Positions 38,325 to 45,490 of a stretch of DNA of 55,580 bases are shown in pieces; the stretch's first letter is position 1; every line of letters begins with the position of its first letter. Under the pieces are notes generated by a model. The model was not told the DNA's origin and did not search any database. It worked only from the letters and a program-made list of their open reading frames with translations. This DNA comes from JAPLMI01 sp043798375 (lineage in GTDB: Bacteria; Omnitrophota; Gorgyraeia; 2-01-FULL-45-10): the NCBI GenBank assembly GCA_043798375.1, contig JAZDOS010000027.1, positions 1 through 55,580 of the forward strand. The letters run 5' to 3'. Made by a program: the position numbers and the translations under genes.

Positions 38325-38360
38325 AAAAAACCTCCGAGAAAAATCTCGAAGGTTTTTTAT
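38325..38360. terminator. Bidirectional terminator between DUF134 cluster and tRNA-Lys
   Basis: AAAAAACCT-CGAGA and TCTCG-AAGGTTTTTT form a hairpin with A- and T-runs on each side. It ends the tRNA-Lys transcript on the minus strand and insulates the DUF134 promoter. Confidence 0.8.
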
Positions 38361-38363
38361 TTT

Positions 38364-38439
38364 TGGTGGGCCTCGTTGGACTCGAACCAACCGCAACCAC
38401 ATTAAAAGTGTGGTGCTCTGCCAGATGAGCTAGAGGCCC
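38364..38439 (-). tRNA. tRNA-Lys (anticodon UUU)
   Basis: A 76-base tRNA with encoded CCA (38364-38366). The acceptor arm GGGCCTC pairs with GAGGCCC; the D arm contains GCTCATCTGGCAGAGC; the anticodon loop CTTTTAA gives anticodon TTT; the T arm contains GGTTCGAGTCC. All arms pair well. Confidence 0.95.
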
Positions 38440-38504
38440 TACTTCGCAATCAATCCTTAAATAGCGTGATGCTTCGTAGGGCAAGCCCCTACAAGCATTG
38501 CTGC

Positions 38505-39062
38505 TTAGCCCGCGATCTCTTTCTCTTTCGCCGCTAACGCGTTATCTATTTCTTTTATATATTTATCGGTGAGTTTCTGGATGTCGTCCTGGCCCTTGAA
38601 TTTCTCGTCCTCGGTGATAACTTTATCCTTTTCCGACTTCCTTACGCTTTCTATGGCCGCGTGCCTTGCAGTCCTCAGGGATACCCTGCCGTCCTCGGCG
38701 ATCTTCTTTAAAATCTTGTCGAGCTCGGCCCTGCGTTCCTGTGTCAGCGGAGGGATCGAAAGCCTTATGACCTTGCCGTCATTCGTGGGGGTAATCCCGA
38801 TCTCGGATTTCAGGATAGCCTTCTCTATTTCTGCCATCGAGCCCTTGTCCCATGGTTGTATTACGACGAGTCTCGCGTCCGGCGTCGATACTGCCGCAAG
38901 CTGTTTTAACGGCGTCAGCGCGCCGTAATAATCGACCTTTATCCCTTCGACGATCCCGGTCGACGCCCGTCCGGTGCGTATCGTGGAAAATTCCCGCCCT
39001 GTCGCCTCAACGGTCTTCTTCATCTTCGTCTCTGTGTCGTGCATTATCTCTTTAACGGTCAT
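38505..39062 (-). CDS. frr: Ribosome recycling factor
   Basis: A 185-residue RRF, which with EF-G splits the post-termination ribosome. FSTIRTGRASTGIVEGIKVD and YYGALTPLKQLAAVSTPDAR are the conserved start; GKVIRLSIPPLTQERRAELD and VSLRTARHAAIESVRKSEKD follow. Length is exactly that of the family. It lies three bases after pyrH in the usual rpsB-tsf-pyrH-frr order. Confidence 0.97.
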   Translation of the reverse strand: MTVKEIMHDTETKMKKTVEATGREFSTIRTGRASTGIVEGIKVDYYGALTPLKQLAAVSTPDARLVVIQPWDKGSMAEIEKAILKSEIGITPTNDGKVIRLSIPPLTQERRAELDKILKKIAEDGRVSLRTARHAAIESVRKSEKDKVITEDEKFKGQDDIQKLTDKYIKEIDNALAAKEKEIAG

Positions 39063-39065
39063 CCC

Positions 39066-39779
39066 TCACCCCTTTACTGTCGTTCCGATTTTTTCGCCTG
39101 TTATGACTTTCTTGATATTTCCGGCCTTTGTCAGGCCGAATACGATTATCGGAAGGTTATTATCCATGCAGAGCGAGATCGCGGTCGCATCCATTACCTT
39201 CAGGCCCTTCTTCAGGACATCGATGTATCTTAAGGTGTCGTATTTTCGCGCTTTTTTATTCTTGACGGGATCGGACGAATATACGCCGTCGACTTTCGTG
39301 GCTTTAAGGATCACGTCGGCGCCTATCTCTATCGCGCGCAAAGCGGCGGTCGTATCGGTCGTGAAATAAGGATTGCCTGTGCCGCCGACGAATATCACGA
39401 CGCGCCCTTTTTCCAGATGCCTTATGGCGCGCCGCCTGATATAGGGCTCGGCCAGCTGCTGCATCGCTATCGCCGTCTGGACGCGTGTGAAAACGCCGTT
39501 TTTCTCGAGGGCATCCTGAAGCGCTAACCCGTTTATGACGGTCGCGAGCATGCCCATGTAATCCGCGGCCGCCCTGTCCAGGCCCTTGATGCTCCCCGAG
39601 ACGCCTCTAAAGATATTGCCGCCGCCGATGACTATCGCGACGTCAACGCCCAGATTCCTTACTTCCTTGACCTGCCTTGCGATCGACGCGGTAACGTCGT
39701 AATCGATGCCGTAGCTGAACCGGCCCTGCAGCGCCTCACCGCTCAGCTTCAGCACCACTCGTTTGAATACTGGTTTCAT
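39066..39779 (-). CDS. pyrH: Uridylate kinase (UMP kinase)
   Basis: A 237-residue bacterial UMP kinase, making UDP from UMP and ATP as a GTP-regulated hexamer. VVLKLSGEALQG, VAIVIGGGNIFRG, DYMGMLATVINGLALQDALE, VVIFVGGTGNPYFTTDTTAA and KATKVDGVYSSDP are all hallmarks of the amino-acid-kinase fold. It lies between tsf (11 bases) and frr (3 bases). Confidence 0.97.
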   Translation of the reverse strand: MKPVFKRVVLKLSGEALQGRFSYGIDYDVTASIARQVKEVRNLGVDVAIVIGGGNIFRGVSGSIKGLDRAAADYMGMLATVINGLALQDALEKNGVFTRVQTAIAMQQLAEPYIRRRAIRHLEKGRVVIFVGGTGNPYFTTDTTAALRAIEIGADVILKATKVDGVYSSDPVKNKKARKYDTLRYIDVLKKGLKVMDATAISLCMDNNLPIIVFGLTKAGNIKKVITGEKIGTTVKG

Positions 39780-39790
39780 CGTTCCGGCTT

Positions 39791-40372
39791 TTATTCCTCG
39801 CCCACCTGAAACCGCACGAATCTGCGGATGACGATATTCTCGCCGATCTTCGCGATCATCGAGGTCAGGACGTCTTTTATCTTGAAATTCGTATCTTTTA
39901 TAAAAGGCTGCTCCAGAAGGCAGGCATCTTCGTAAAACTTCTTCAGTTTCCCTTCCACGATCTTGTCCGCCGCGGCAGCCGGTTTACCCGTAAGCTGGGC
40001 TTTTATGATCTCCGTCTCTTTCTTAATAGCGCTATCCGGCACGTCTTCCTTCCTGACATATAACGGATTGGAAGCCGCGACCTGCATCGCGAGGTCCTTC
40101 ACGAAAATTTTGAAATCGTCGTTTCTGGCGACGAAATCCGATTCGCAGTCCACCTCCACCAGGACGCCTATCTTTCCGCCCAGATGTACATAGCTTTCGA
40201 TGCGGCCTTCCTTCGTGGCCCTGCCGACCTTCTTTGTCGCAAGGGCCGCGCCCTGTTTCCTTAAAATTTCGATCGCCTTTTCCACATCGCCGCCTGATTC
40301 CTTAAGCGCCTTCTTGCAATCTACGACGCCGGCGTTCGTCTTGTCCCTCAGTTTTTTAATCGCGTCTATCAT
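39791..40372 (-). CDS. tsf: Elongation factor Ts
   Basis: A 193-residue EF-Ts that releases GDP from EF-Tu. The N-terminal UBA-like part KLRDKTNAGVVDCKKALKES (TDxGMMDCKKAL-type) and GDVEKAIEILRKQGAA are followed by VEVDCESDFVARNDDFKIFV and the C-terminal LLEQPFIKD segment. It is a short form, lacking part of the second core subdomain present in E. coli EF-Ts, as in Thermus and many other phyla. Confidence 0.96.
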   Translation of the reverse strand: MIDAIKKLRDKTNAGVVDCKKALKESGGDVEKAIEILRKQGAALATKKVGRATKEGRIESYVHLGGKIGVLVEVDCESDFVARNDDFKIFVKDLAMQVAASNPLYVRKEDVPDSAIKKETEIIKAQLTGKPAAAADKIVEGKLKKFYEDACLLEQPFIKDTNFKIKDVLTSMIAKIGENIVIRRFVRFQVGEE

Positions 40373-40393
40373 TTTCGTGTAATCTCCTAGTTC

Positions 40394-40466
40394 AGCATAT
40401 AGCGTTTAGCGGATAGCGTATAGGGAAAAGAGAATTTTTACTATACGCTAAACGCTATACGCTAAA
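40394..40466. repeat. Inverted pair of the CTATACGC/CGCTAAAC dispersed repeat
   Basis: Left copy 40394-40423 (reverse complement CTATACGCTATCCGCTAAAC then GCTATATGCT) and right copy from 40441 (CTATACGCTAAACGCTATAC) face each other between rpsB and tsf. A near-identical 30-base copy lies at 50775-50804. In rpsB-tsf transcripts the pair would fold into a long stem. Confidence 0.7.
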
Positions 40467-40467
40467 A

Positions 40468-41337
40468 CTATTTCGTCTTTTTCTTACGTTTGATCGGCAC
40501 ATCCTTGGGCTTCTCTTCGTCCTCTTTGAGTTTGAGGTCGCCCTCGACAAGCTCTTCTATTTTTTCGTCCACGACCTTTATCTCTTCACCCTCTTCTTCC
40601 GCTTCCGCCGCCTCTTCCAGCTCTTTCCTGGTTTTGGCCTCGCCCGCCGCGAACGCCTGCCTTCCCTCAACCACGGTATCCGCTATAACGGCGGTAACCA
40701 GCTTTATGGAACGTATCGCGTCGTCGTTGCCGGGTATTACGTATGTGATAGGGTCCGGGTCGGAATTTGTATCGACAAGCGCCACCACCGGTATACCGAG
40801 GATCTTCGCCTCTTTGACGGCTATATCCTCTTTTTTGGAGTCGATGATGAACATCGCTTTCGGCAATTTATCCATCGACCGGACGCCCTCGAGGTTCTTG
40901 TTGAGTTTGAACATCTCTTTATTGAGCTGGGAGGCCTCTTTCTTCGAAAGCTTCGCGAGCGTCCCGTCTTCCTTGATCCTTTCGAGCTCCTCGAGGCGCC
41001 TGATGCTTTTCTTGATCGTCTGAAAATTCGTCAGCATCCCGCCGAGCCACCTATGGTTCACGTAAGGCATCTCGCATCTTGCGGCCTCGGAAGCTATGAT
41101 ATCCTGGGCCTGTTTTTTCGTTCCGACAAAGAGAATGTACCCGCCGGCCTGCGCGACGGATTTAAGGAAATTACATGCCTTGATTATAGCCTCTTCGGTC
41201 TGCGCAAGGTCTATGATGTAGATTCCGTTCTTTTCGCCGAATATGAATTTCTTCATCTTGGGGTTCCATCGCTTTGTTTCGTGCCCAAAATGGACCCCCG
41301 CCTCCAGTAAGTTTTTTACAAGCGTAGATTCAACCAT
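40468..41337 (-). CDS. rpsB: 30S ribosomal protein S2 with acidic C-terminal extension
   Basis: A 289-residue S2. LLEAGVHFGHETKRWNPKMK, NGIYIIDLAQTEEAI, YVNHRWLGGMLTNFQTIKKS and GIPVVALVDTNSDPDPITYV, then IPGNDDAIRSIKLV, are standard. About 55 extra residues at the C-terminus form a highly acidic stretch (E-E-A-A-E-A-E-E-E-G-E-E) ending in a basic K-R-K-K-K-T-K. It heads the rpsB-tsf-pyrH-frr operon, behind a strong promoter. Confidence 0.96.
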   Translation of the reverse strand: MVESTLVKNLLEAGVHFGHETKRWNPKMKKFIFGEKNGIYIIDLAQTEEAIIKACNFLKSVAQAGGYILFVGTKKQAQDIIASEAARCEMPYVNHRWLGGMLTNFQTIKKSIRRLEELERIKEDGTLAKLSKKEASQLNKEMFKLNKNLEGVRSMDKLPKAMFIIDSKKEDIAVKEAKILGIPVVALVDTNSDPDPITYVIPGNDDAIRSIKLVTAVIADTVVEGRQAFAAGEAKTRKELEEAAEAEEEGEEIKVVDEKIEELVEGDLKLKEDEEKPKDVPIKRKKKTK

Positions 41338-41361
41338 ATATTACCCTTTAACCCCCCTTTT

Positions 41362-41389
41362 CGTATTGCGTACGGCGTATTGCGTACGG
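41362..41389. repeat. Tandem duplication in the rpsB leader
   Basis: CGTATTGCGTACGG is repeated twice in tandem (41362-41375, 41376-41389) between the rpsB promoter and its ribosome binding site, so it is part of the mRNA leader. Confidence 0.65.
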
Positions 41390-41405
41390 CGTTTTAAGTC
41401 CTGCT

Positions 41406-41434
41406 ATTATATCCGCTTAAATACCTTTTTTCAA
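41406..41434 (-). promoter_or_regulatory. Promoter of the rpsB-tsf-pyrH-frr operon
   Basis: On the minus strand TTGAAA (41429-41434) and a perfect TATAAT (41406-41411) are 17 bases apart. It lies just after the MsbA-like gene's stop and gives a leader of about 60 bases that contains a tandem 14-mer. Confidence 0.8.
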
Positions 41435-41437
41435 GAC

Positions 41438-43264
41438 TTATTTAAGGACATTATCCCTGAACTGCATATCGTAAAGGCGTTTATACATGCCGTCCTTCCG
41501 GATCAATTCGTCGTGGTGGCCGCTTGACGCGATCCTGCCCCCATCGATGACATAAATAGTGGTGGCGTGTTTGATGGTGCTCAGGCGGTGCGCGATGACG
41601 AAAACCGTCCTGCCCTTCATCATCCTGTCGATCGCCTCCTGGACCAGGACCTCGGATTCGGTATCGAGCTGGGATGTGGCCTCGTCTAATATAAGTATCG
41701 GCGGGTCTTTGAATACGGCCCTTGCTATGGCAAGCCGTTGTTTCTCGCCGCCGGAGAGCCTGAACCCGCGCTCGCCTATAATAGTCTCGTAACCTTTGGG
41801 CATCTTCGTAATGAAATCGTGGGCATTCGCTATTTCCGCGGCTCTCTTGACATCATCGGCGCTTGAGGCCTTCGACCCGTAAGATATATTGGCCGCGACG
41901 GTATCGTTAAAGAGGATCGTCTCCTGCGTGACGATACCTATCTGGCCCATCAGCGATTTAAGTGTGCAGCTGCGGATATCGGCGCCGTCTATCAGGATCT
42001 GGCCGCCTGTCACGTCATAAAACCTGGGGATGAGGTTGACGAGCGTCGTCTTTCCGACGCCGCTGGGGCCGACGAACGCGATTATATCGCCCACGGCCGC
42101 GTCGAAGGTTATGCCCTTCAGGATATCCTTATCCTCATACCTGAAATATACGTCCTTAAACTTAACGCTTTTTGCGATCTTCGGCAGGACAATCGCGTCC
42201 GGCTTCTCAGAGACGGAAGGCTTAATGTCGAGAACCTCGAATATTCTGTCCGCGGCGGCAAGCGCCTGCTGGTTGATCGCGTAGACGTTCGCCAGGCGTT
42301 TCGCCGGCTTCATCATGGAAAAAAAGCTTGCCGTGAACGCTATGAACGCCCCGGCCGAAAGGGCGCCTGAAACGATATCCTTTCCCGCAAACCACAGTAT
42401 CAGCGCGAGGCTCAATACCTCGACGAATTCCGTCAGCGGGCTTATCAGCGTCATCCTCTTTACCGATTTCATCACAAGCTTGTAAAAACGCTGGTTCTGG
42501 CCGGCAAATTTGTCCGCTTCGTAAGGTTCCATGGAAAACGCCTTTACAACCCGCACCCCGGATATCGTTTCGTGAAGCGTCGTGGTTATATCAGCCATAT
42601 TCTCCTGCGACTGCGTGGATATCCTTTTAAGCCGCTTGCCTATTTTTACGACAGGATAGATGACCAGGAGAAATACGACGGCGATTATCCCTATCAGCAG
42701 CCACGAGATCGAAAAATATACTTTGACCAGCAAAACCGCGGCAAGGCATATGATGAGCTGGATCGGCTGGTATATCAGGTCGGTGAGCCCCGTAGATATT
42801 GAATCGCGTATTATGGCGGAGTCGTTCGTGACCCTGGACATAAGTTTGCCGGTGGAGTTTTTCGAATAGAAGTCCATGGATAACGTGAGAAGCTTTTTGT
42901 AGATTATGCCCTTTATATCCCTTATTACGCGCTGGGATACGTCGTTCATAAGATATGACTGAAAAAATGTAAACAGGCTCTTCAGAAGCCACAAGATTAT
43001 GAATATCAACGCCATGTTGTTCAAAAGATCCATGCGCGGCATGGAATTGACCTTATCGATCAGGCCTTTTACAAACTGCGGGAGCATCTCGCTATGCGGT
43101 ATGATTATCGCCTTGCCGGCTATTATCTTATCCACCAGCGGTATGATCATCGTGAACGGTGAAATGGTGAAGATGGACGAGGCGAGCATGCACACAGCCG
43201 CCATTATGAGCACCCGGATATGGGGTAATACAAACCCGATTAACCTTCTGTACTGGTTCATCAT
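41438..43264 (-). CDS. MsbA-like ABC exporter (fused permease and ATPase)
   Basis: A 608-residue half-transporter: six membrane helices (about 15-320), then an ATPase with GPSGVGKTTLVNLIPRFYD (Walker A), Q-loop IGIVTQETILFND, signature RLSGGEKQRLAIAR, Walker B PPILILDEATSQLD and H-loop VFVIAHRLSTIKHA. It is the layout of MsbA, which flips lipid A-core across the inner membrane, and it stands divergently from the lpxB operon, supporting that role. A multidrug function cannot be excluded. Its predicted promoter leaves only a few bases before ATG 43264. Confidence 0.85.
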   Translation of the reverse strand: MMNQYRRLIGFVLPHIRVLIMAAVCMLASSIFTISPFTMIIPLVDKIIAGKAIIIPHSEMLPQFVKGLIDKVNSMPRMDLLNNMALIFIILWLLKSLFTFFQSYLMNDVSQRVIRDIKGIIYKKLLTLSMDFYSKNSTGKLMSRVTNDSAIIRDSISTGLTDLIYQPIQLIICLAAVLLVKVYFSISWLLIGIIAVVFLLVIYPVVKIGKRLKRISTQSQENMADITTTLHETISGVRVVKAFSMEPYEADKFAGQNQRFYKLVMKSVKRMTLISPLTEFVEVLSLALILWFAGKDIVSGALSAGAFIAFTASFFSMMKPAKRLANVYAINQQALAAADRIFEVLDIKPSVSEKPDAIVLPKIAKSVKFKDVYFRYEDKDILKGITFDAAVGDIIAFVGPSGVGKTTLVNLIPRFYDVTGGQILIDGADIRSCTLKSLMGQIGIVTQETILFNDTVAANISYGSKASSADDVKRAAEIANAHDFITKMPKGYETIIGERGFRLSGGEKQRLAIARAVFKDPPILILDEATSQLDTESEVLVQEAIDRMMKGRTVFVIAHRLSTIKHATTIYVIDGGRIASSGHHDELIRKDGMYKRLYDMQFRDNVLK

Positions 43265-43274
43265 ATAGGGTGTT

Positions 43275-43303
43275 ATATTATCATACGGTATGGCCTTTGT
43301 CGA
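43275..43303 (-). promoter_or_regulatory. Promoter of the MsbA-like gene
   Basis: On the minus strand TCGACA (43298-43303) and TAATAT (43275-43280) are 17 bases apart; the -10 box ends ten bases before the ATG and no Shine-Dalgarno is visible. It is divergent from the plus-strand promoter 43318-43346. Confidence 0.5.
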
Positions 43304-43317
43304 GGGTAAAATTTTTA

Positions 43318-43346
43318 TTGCTGAGGGCTCGAATAGATGTTATAAT
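43318..43346 (+). promoter_or_regulatory. Promoter of the oxidoreductase-lpxB operon
   Basis: TTGCTG (43318-43323) and TATAAT (43341-43346) are 17 bases apart. ATG 43356 follows the -10 box by nine bases, so the transcript would start within about three bases of the codon: a leaderless mRNA. Confidence 0.7.
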
Positions 43347-43355
43347 CCCCGTATT

Positions 43356-44282
43356 ATGGAAAAGCTCAAAGTCGCGGTGGTGGGCGCCGGCCGTCTCGGG
43401 ACGTTTCATTCCAGGGTATATTCGAGGCTAAAGAACGTAAAGCTCGCGGGTGTTTGCGATTGTAACCTCGAACGGGCCATAGAGATAGGTAAAAAATACC
43501 ATACGGCGAGCTTTTCGGATTACGAAGACCTTTTCGACAAGGTCGAGGCCGTGAGCATCGCCGTCCCGACGAGTCTCCACTATAATATCGCCAAGGACTT
43601 CCTGAAACACGGCATCCACGTTCTGATCGAAAAACCTATCACAAAGACGCTTTCCGAGGCGGATGAGCTTATCGATATCGCCGGGGAAAATAACCTCATA
43701 ATCCAGGTGGGCCATATCGAAAGGTTCAATTCCGCGGTCCTGGCCATAGAGCCGTATCTTCAAAAACCGAAATTTATCGAATGTCAGAGGCTGGGGCCTT
43801 TCCATAAAAGGGTCGAAGACGTCGGCGTCGTCCTGGACCTGATGATCCACGATATAGACATAGTGCTTGGGCTGATGAAGCAGGATGTGGTCAATATCGA
43901 AGCCGTCGGTTTGAGCACGATTTCCGATTATGAGGATGTCGCGAACGTCCGGCTCACCTTCGAAGACGGCACTATTGCCGACATCACCGCGAGCCGCGTC
44001 ACAAAAGACGTCGTCAGGAAGATGCGCATATTCCAGGAGGATTCCTACGTATCGCTCGATTACCTGAGCCAGGACACGGCGATTTTCAGGAAGACGGACG
44101 ATAAGATCGTTAAAGAGAAGATAAAGATCAAGAAGAAGAATCCGCTTAAGAAGGAACTGAAATCTTTTATAGAATGCGTAAGGGCCGGCAGGCGGCCCAT
44201 CGTCTCAGGCGTTGAGGGAAGGCGCGCCCTTCAGGTCGCGCTCGAAATAGTCGAAAAGATCAAACCGTCCAGGCAGAAATGA
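43356..44282 (+). CDS. Gfo/Idh/MocA-family oxidoreductase (GnnA-like)
   Basis: A 308-residue NAD(P)-dependent sugar oxidoreductase. VAVVGAGRLGTFHSRVY is the Rossmann dinucleotide site, VSIAVPTSLHYNIAKDFL and HVLIEKPITKT (E-K-P) are standard, and DLMIHDIDIVLGLM carries the catalytic-region H-D. The gene overlaps lpxB by four bases. Oxidoreductases in this position are often GnnA, the UDP-GlcNAc 3-dehydrogenase used to make amide-linked lipid A, but the GnnB aminotransferase partner is not in the window. ATG 43356 is chosen over 43290, as the upstream frame contains the promoter. Confidence 0.82.
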   Translation: MEKLKVAVVGAGRLGTFHSRVYSRLKNVKLAGVCDCNLERAIEIGKKYHTASFSDYEDLFDKVEAVSIAVPTSLHYNIAKDFLKHGIHVLIEKPITKTLSEADELIDIAGENNLIIQVGHIERFNSAVLAIEPYLQKPKFIECQRLGPFHKRVEDVGVVLDLMIHDIDIVLGLMKQDVVNIEAVGLSTISDYEDVANVRLTFEDGTIADITASRVTKDVVRKMRIFQEDSYVSLDYLSQDTAIFRKTDDKIVKEKIKIKKKNPLKKELKSFIECVRAGRRPIVSGVEGRRALQVALEIVEKIKPSRQK

Positions 44283-45415
44283 CGCCGAAAAAGATCCTCA
44301 TAGTGGCCGGAGAGCCTTCCGGCGACCTTCATGCCTCAAATCTCGTCAATAACCTTAAGGCCCTCCATCCGAATTTAACATTCTTCGGCATCGGCGGAGC
44401 CCTGTCGAAAAAGTCCGGGGTCGATATCGTATTCGATATAACACCTCTTGCGCTCGTAGGCGCTGTCGAGGTATTGAAAAACATTTTTACCGTCGGAAAG
44501 GCCTATAAGGATATTTTACGAAAGGTCGACTCTGAAAATCCGGGCCTGGCAATACTTGTCGACTATCCCGGTTTTAACCTCAGGCTCGCGAAAGCCCTTA
44601 AAAGAAGGTCGATCCCCGTCGTCTACTATATAAGCCCTCAGGTCTGGGCCTGGGGCAGGGACAGGGTCAATATAATAAAAAAATGCGTAAAAAAGATTAT
44701 GGTATTCTTCAAATTCGAGGAAGAGCTTTATAAGACATACGGGATCGACGCGGAATTTGTCGGCCATCCGCTACTCGATACGGTAAAAACAACTCTCGCG
44801 AAAGATGAGATTTTAAAAACATACGGCCTGTCAAAAGAAAAACCTGTAATAGCCCTTCTGCCCGGTTCAAGGACGAGTGAATTAAAGACGCTGTTGCCCG
44901 CGATGCTGGCCGGCGCTGAGATTATCGATCGCTTGCTTGGGGGCGCTCAATTCGTAATCGCCAAATACCGGGGATTGCCGGGAGATCTTTACGAAAACTT
45001 CGCCAAGGATTATAAATTGGACATAAGGATAGTCGAAGGCGATATCTACAATGTTTTGGCCGCTTCCGATTTTGCGATAGTCGCTTCGGGGACGGCTACC
45101 CTGGAAACGGCCATAGTCGGAACTCCGCTTGTCATAGCATACAAGGCAAACCTTATAACATATCTTCTGTATAAAATAGTCTCCGATATCAAATTCCTTG
45201 GTATCGTGAATATTATAGCCGGAAAAGAGGCGGTTCCGGAAATACTGCAGTACGAGATGACTCCGGAAAATATCGCCGCCGCTGTCGTCGGGCTGATGCG
45301 CGACGAAGCAGGGCTCTCGGCAATGCGTAATGAGCTGGGCCGCGTCAAGCTCTCGCTCGGCTCCCCCGGCGCGTCCCTTCGCGCCGCCAAATCCATCCTT
45401 CCTTTCCTCCAGTAA
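44279..45415 (+). CDS. lpxB: Lipid-A-disaccharide synthase
   Basis: A 378-residue glycosyltransferase (GT19) joining UDP-2,3-diacylglucosamine and lipid X. KILIVAGEPSGDLHASNLV is the classic N-terminus; FFGIGGALSKKSGVD, ILVDYPGFNLRLAKALKR, YYISPQVWAWG, VGHPLLDTV, IALLPGSRTSELKTLLPAM and the late ASGTATLETAIVGTPLVIAY complete the family. Its start overlaps the oxidoreductase stop (ATGA). Confidence 0.96.
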   Translation: MTPKKILIVAGEPSGDLHASNLVNNLKALHPNLTFFGIGGALSKKSGVDIVFDITPLALVGAVEVLKNIFTVGKAYKDILRKVDSENPGLAILVDYPGFNLRLAKALKRRSIPVVYYISPQVWAWGRDRVNIIKKCVKKIMVFFKFEEELYKTYGIDAEFVGHPLLDTVKTTLAKDEILKTYGLSKEKPVIALLPGSRTSELKTLLPAMLAGAEIIDRLLGGAQFVIAKYRGLPGDLYENFAKDYKLDIRIVEGDIYNVLAASDFAIVASGTATLETAIVGTPLVIAYKANLITYLLYKIVSDIKFLGIVNIIAGKEAVPEILQYEMTPENIAAAVVGLMRDEAGLSAMRNELGRVKLSLGSPGASLRAAKSILPFLQ

Positions 45416-45425
45416 AATTTCTTCA

Positions 45426-45476
45426 CTTTACACTTGACAACTGTAAAGCTATATGATAGACTTGACAAGTGTAAAG
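45426..45476 (+). promoter_or_regulatory. Promoter and repeated operator of the HTH-glutamine synthetase gene
   Basis: TTGACA (45434-45439) and TAGACT (45457-45462) are 17 bases apart. Two near-identical 17-mers, ACTTGACAACTGTAAAG (45432-45448) and ACTTGACAAGTGTAAAG (45460-45476), lie 28 bases apart over the promoter. CTTTACACTTG (45426-45436) is the exact reverse complement of CAAGTGTAAAG (45466-45476), so the array is both repeated and dyad-symmetric, as expected for a dimeric HTH regulator. Confidence 0.75.
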
Positions 45477-45490
45477 CAAAGGAGAAGCCA

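Noticed and set aside
38440..38504. GTAGGG/CCCTAC hairpin after frr as a terminator
   Set aside because: There is no T-run on the minus strand and frr may continue into the tRNA-Lys transcript; too weak to call.
45434..45490. Upstream start for the HTH-glutamine synthetase
   Set aside because: This stretch holds the promoter and operator repeats, and AAAGGAG marks ATG 45491.
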